Assembly (NCBI GenBank): GCA_041574955.1
Contig: JBFGNS010000184.1
Location: 1 to 7,573 of the forward strand
Direction: 5' to 3'
DNA length: 7,573 nucleotides
Source of the DNA: CALZJC01 sp041574955
GTDB lineage: Bacteria; Acidobacteriota; Thermoanaerobaculia; Multivoradales; JAHEKO01
The notes beneath the pieces were generated by a model, which was not told the DNA's origin, did no database searches, and was given only the letters and a program-made list of their open reading frames with translations. The position numbers were made by a program, and so were the translations under genes. Shown one piece after another: positions 5,601-7,573 of this stretch (within the stretch, counting starts at the first letter, position 1; each line of letters begins with the position of its first letter).

Positions 5601-5618
5601 CGCCGGCCCCCCCACAGC

Positions 5619-6527
5619 TCAGCCCGGAGCGCTCGTCCCGCGTTCCGGACTCGCGCCGGGGGCCGGACCGTCGCTCGACCTGAGGTGGCGGCGGCGCGGC
5701 GCGACCGGAAACAGGCTACCCGGCTGGCGGTCGATCAGGTCGTCGAAGCTGGCTGCATCGGGGTGCGACGCAGCCGGCGCGGCAGCCGTGCCACCGGCTC
5801 CGACGGCGCGGGGGTTGGCCACCAGGAACGGAAAGTAACCCGGGAAGACCGCGACCAGGGGTGAGCCTCCCGCCGCCGGCGCCCGCCTGGGCGGCCCCTC
5901 GGCTTCCTGCTTCGAGCGGCTCAGCTGCGCCACCGCCAGCGCCTCGATGGCGCGGGCGATCCGCTCCTGTCGCAGCTCCTCGCGCCGCTGCGCCGCGAGG
6001 GCTTCGAGCTGCCGCATCTCGAACTGCCGCACCTCGGGGGTGACCCAGCGCCCCTCCCAGGGGACGTACCCCCGCCGGCGCATGCGCTCGGACTCGGTCA
6101 GCCACTCCCCGGCCTTCGAGTCGAAGCTGTAGCCCATCGCGGCCATCAACGGCTGCAGCCCCTCGAGGCCCGGCTCCAACCGCGCCGCCACCAGCGCCGC
6201 GGTCTGCAGGCCCCGCACGAACCCGTGCCCCTGGCTCCAGCGCGCCAGCTCCAGCCAGTCCGAGGCTGGAGAGCCCGCCGACCGCAGCTCGCGCTCGCGC
6301 TCGAGATACAGCTGCCACACCGACGGCGCCCGCTCGACCCGCGCCACCGCCTTGGCCGGCAACACGATCTCGCCGTACGGCAGACGGATGCGCACCGAGT
6401 CGCCGACAGTCTCGGCGATCACCTCCTCGAAGCTGCGCCCGTTCTCCAGGTAGACGGTATCGGCGACCGCCGGCGCCGCGACCAGCGCGACAACGAGGAG
6501 AGCGGGGATGAGGGCTGGCCTGCGCAT
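5619..6527 (-). CDS. Secreted protein of unknown function with W..G.W repeat
   Basis: This 302-residue protein starts at ATG 6527, preceded by GGAG with six bases of spacing. Residues 1-22 form a signal peptide (LIPALLVVALVAAP, AVA, cleavage before Asp23). Residues 24-65 (VYLENGRSFEEVI...GEIVLPAKAVARVE) match a common small beta module of exported proteins, in which an 'LxNG' strand is followed by 'G.i.lp...V..ie'. Residues about 90-135 look helical and repeat-like (WLELARWSQGHGF...LEPGLEGLQPLMAAMGY). Next come two related motifs, GEWLTESERMRRRGYV and GRWVTPEV (140-166), then a charged helix (about 167-215), probably a coiled coil. The tail is Pro/Ala/Gly-rich and likely disordered. Proteins with this order are seen in Planctomycetota and Acidobacteriota without known function. 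It is transcribed divergently from the small CxxC protein. Confidence 0.85.
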   Translation of the reverse strand: MRRPALIPALLVVALVAAPAVADTVYLENGRSFEEVIAETVGDSVRIRLPYGEIVLPAKAVARVERAPSVWQLYLERERELRSAGSPASDWLELARWSQGHGFVRGLQTAALVAARLEPGLEGLQPLMAAMGYSFDSKAGEWLTESERMRRRGYVPWEGRWVTPEVRQFEMRQLEALAAQRREELRQERIARAIEALAVAQLSRSKQEAEGPPRRAPAAGGSPLVAVFPGYFPFLVANPRAVGAGGTAAAPAASHPDAASFDDLIDRQPGSLFPVAPRRRHLRSSDGPAPGASPERGTSAPG

Positions 6528-6552
6528 GGCCTGCTCCGGCGTAGCTGCCTGC

Positions 6553-6561
6553 ATGGTAGCA
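6553..6561 (-). promoter_or_regulatory. Possible extended -10 promoter for the 302-residue secreted protein
   Basis: On the minus strand TGCTACCAT (6561-6553) combines an extended TGn with a -10 matching four of six bases. It lies about 25 bases before the start codon. No good -35 box is visible. Confidence 0.3.
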
Positions 6562-6611
6562 GAAGGCCGGCGGCCTCGTCGGGTGCCGGCCACGGCAAGA
6601 GGCACCGAGTT

Positions 6612-6620
6612 TGCTAGGCT
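6612..6620 (+). promoter_or_regulatory. Possible extended -10 promoter for the small CxxC protein
   Basis: TGCTAGGCT has the extended TGn and a weak -10 (TAGGCT). The implied start, near 6627-6628, falls after the ATG at 6622 and on the in-frame GTG at 6628. The gene might therefore be leaderless from GTG. Evidence is weak and no -35 box is seen. Confidence 0.25.
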
Positions 6621-6621
6621 G

Positions 6622-6984
6622 ATGCGTGTGAGACGGGCGCTCCATACCGGTCGCTGGCGCTGGCTGCCGCTGGCCGCGGCGCTGCTGCCGTTGGCCGGCG
6701 CCGTCGACGCCCACGCCGTGCATCCGGCCGGCGACGGCGAGATGCCGGTCTTCTCGGAGGCCCGCCACGGCGGCCAGCCGAGCCACCTGGAGGCCGCCGG
6801 CAGCGCGGTGGCTCGTCCCTGCCTGGTCTGCCTGGCGGCGTCGAAGCAGAAGGGGCTCGCCCCGCGCGCGGTGGCCGCCGCCGGGCGGGCGCCGACCCGC
6901 GGCTCCGCTCCCGAGGGCCGGCCGCAGGCGCCCCTCGGCTCGCCTCCTCCCCCGGCGAACCCGCGCGCTCCCCCCGGCGGCTGA
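6622..6984 (+). CDS. Small secreted His-rich protein with CxxC motif, unknown function
   Basis: This 120-residue frame starts at ATG 6622; in-frame GTG 6628 is an alternative that removes two residues. Residues 1-30 form a clear signal peptide: RRALHTGRWRW, then LPLAAALLPLAGA, cleavage after VDA. The predicted mature protein would begin HAVHP, an HxxH at its very N-terminus. More histidines follow at 49 and 55, and a CLVC pair (Cys67, Cys70) after a proline. The last 40 residues are Pro/Gly/Ala/Arg-rich and probably disordered. The layout resembles small exported proteins with clustered His and a PCxxC motif found near metal-transport genes (DUF2946-like), but I cannot assign a family. The next gene, 79 nt downstream on the same strand, looks like a metal-uptake outer-membrane protein, so a periplasmic metal-binding role is a reasonable inference. 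Coding status rests on the signal peptide and the motif. Confidence 0.62.
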   Translation: MRVRRALHTGRWRWLPLAAALLPLAGAVDAHAVHPAGDGEMPVFSEARHGGQPSHLEAAGSAVARPCLVCLAASKQKGLAPRAVAAAGRAPTRGSAPEGRPQAPLGSPPPPANPRAPPGG

Positions 6985-7046
6985 GCCGCCTTCGCCACCG
7001 GCCGCGGCCGACACCACCGCGCGCGGCCGCCCGCCAATCCGACAAA

Positions 7047-7054
7047 GGGGGGAG
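7047..7054 (+). promoter_or_regulatory. Ribosome binding site for the outer-membrane protein gene
   Basis: GGGGGGAG is placed nine bases before ATG 7064, in line with a start there. The internal in-frame ATG at 7091 has no comparable site. Confidence 0.6.
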
Positions 7055-7063
7055 CACGACTCC

Positions 7064-7573
7064 ATGCAGTACCGCAAGCGGAAAGTGATCATGCCGTTGG
7101 CGCTGGCCCTGGCGCTGGTGCCGCCGGCGACGGCCGCCGGTGAGGGCGAGCCGGCGCCGACCACCGTCGAGCTGCTGCGCGCCGAGCTGGAGGAGCTGCG
7201 GCGCGAGTACGCGGTGCGGCTCGCCGAGCTCGAGCGGCGGCTGGCCGAGCTCGAAGCCCCGGCCGGCAGAGAAACCCAAGATGCCGGCGAGGCGGCTGCA
7301 CCGGCGGCTGACGAGCTGGCGCGGCTGCGCCAGGCGGCGCGCCAGGCCGCCGGCGGCGGCGCCGCGCAGCCGGCGTCGGCCGGGTCCGGGCCGGCCACCG
7401 GCCGGGAGCGCAACCTGAACCGCCTCAACCCCGAGATCTCGTTCACCGGCATCTTCGTCGGTCGCGCGTCCGACTCCGGCCGCGAGGAGTTTGCCGCCGA
7501 GGAGTTCGAGCTCGACCTGCAGTCGGCGCTCGACCCGTTCTCGCGTACGCGGTGGACGATCGCCTTCGGCGAC
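7064..7573 (+). CDS. Outer-membrane beta-barrel protein, N-terminal part (3' truncated); possible zinc-uptake porin
   Basis: The frame runs off the window after 170 codons. It opens with QYRKRKVIM and a hydrophobic stretch (PLALALALVPPATAA), a signal peptide of about 25 residues. Residues about 33-66 (VELLRAELEELRREYAVRLAELERRLAELE) are a strong coiled coil, like the periplasmic trimerising segment of some porins. An Ala/Gly/Pro-rich linker follows. From residue 117 NLNRLNPEISFTGIFVG and then EEFELDLQSALDPFSRTRWTIAFGD match, from memory, the barrel start of a family of outer-membrane proteins encoded beside zinc ABC transporters in Acidobacteriota and relatives ('NPxISxxGxF', 'ElxLQxxxDPxxxA'). 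These proteins are thought to admit metal ions or metal complexes. The specific substrate is inferred; the outer-membrane barrel assignment is more secure. The preceding small His/CxxC protein fits a metal locus. Confidence 0.7.
   Translation, partial: MQYRKRKVIMPLALALALVPPATAAGEGEPAPTTVELLRAELEELRREYAVRLAELERRLAELEAPAGRETQDAGEAAAPAADELARLRQAARQAAGGGAAQPASAGSGPATGRERNLNRLNPEISFTGIFVGRASDSGREEFAAEEFELDLQSALDPFSRTRWTIAFGD

Noticed and set aside
6541..6590. Imperfect inverted repeats (CTGC..GCAG, GCCGGC pairs) in the divergent promoter region, considered as a Zur-like operator
   Set aside because: Arms are short, broken or simply GC-rich, and do not resemble the AT-rich Fur-family palindromes I know.
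5716..7452. A 578-codon minus-strand frame overlapping three genes at the right end
   Set aside because: Ser/Ala/Arg/Gly-rich shadow frame. The genes on 5619-6527, 6622-6984 and 7064 onward have signal peptides and recognisable motifs.
1..7573. CRISPR arrays, tRNA genes, rRNA and insertion sequences
   Set aside because: No regularly spaced repeats, no cloverleaf with GGTTCRANNCC, no rRNA signature and no transposase or terminal repeats were found on either strand by reading.

Overview
The window is about 7.6 kb of very GC-rich bacterial chromosome (roughly 70-75% G+C in the genes, codon third positions nearly all G or C). The gene content is a secreted S9 peptidase, an HprK-like P-loop protein, folate genes, a signal-peptide protein with a W..G.W repeat, and the start of a probable metal-uptake outer-membrane protein. 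This mixture recalls Acidobacteriota or a similar high-GC Gram-negative phylum, but no marker gene fixes the taxonomy, so this is a low-confidence inference.

Left part, plus strand (3-3461): the C-terminal end of a protein with a Pro/Ala linker and a Cds6/NTF2-like domain; a secreted prolyl-oligopeptidase-family (S9) peptidase; and, overlapping its stop by ATGA, an HprK-like kinase-fold protein. Middle, minus strand (5181 down to 3458): a pteridine-reductase-type short-chain dehydrogenase, folB and folK, spaced 31 and 37 nt apart and very probably one operon for reduced pterins and folate. folK and the HprK-like gene converge and share a CTAG tetranucleotide in which both stop codons lie.

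Upstream of the reductase is a 437-base gap (5182-5618) that is not ordinary spacer. It drops to 53% G+C in its core. On the minus strand it holds a sigma70-like promoter overlapped by a perfect palindrome, a nested set of helices and a strong intrinsic terminator. I read this as a transcription unit of about 265 nt for a structured RNA, or alternatively an attenuated leader of the folate operon. A second promoter candidate with a perfect TTGACA box lies between the terminator and the reductase. I do not recognise the RNA family.

Right part: a minus-strand secreted protein of unknown function (6527 down to 5619), then divergent from it a small secreted protein rich in His with a CxxC motif, and the start of an outer-membrane protein resembling those encoded beside zinc ABC transporters. 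The last two may belong to a metal-uptake locus that continues past the window.

Two of the three folate-operon enzymes have substitutions at normally conserved active-site positions: Tyr to His in the reductase and His to Asp in FolK.
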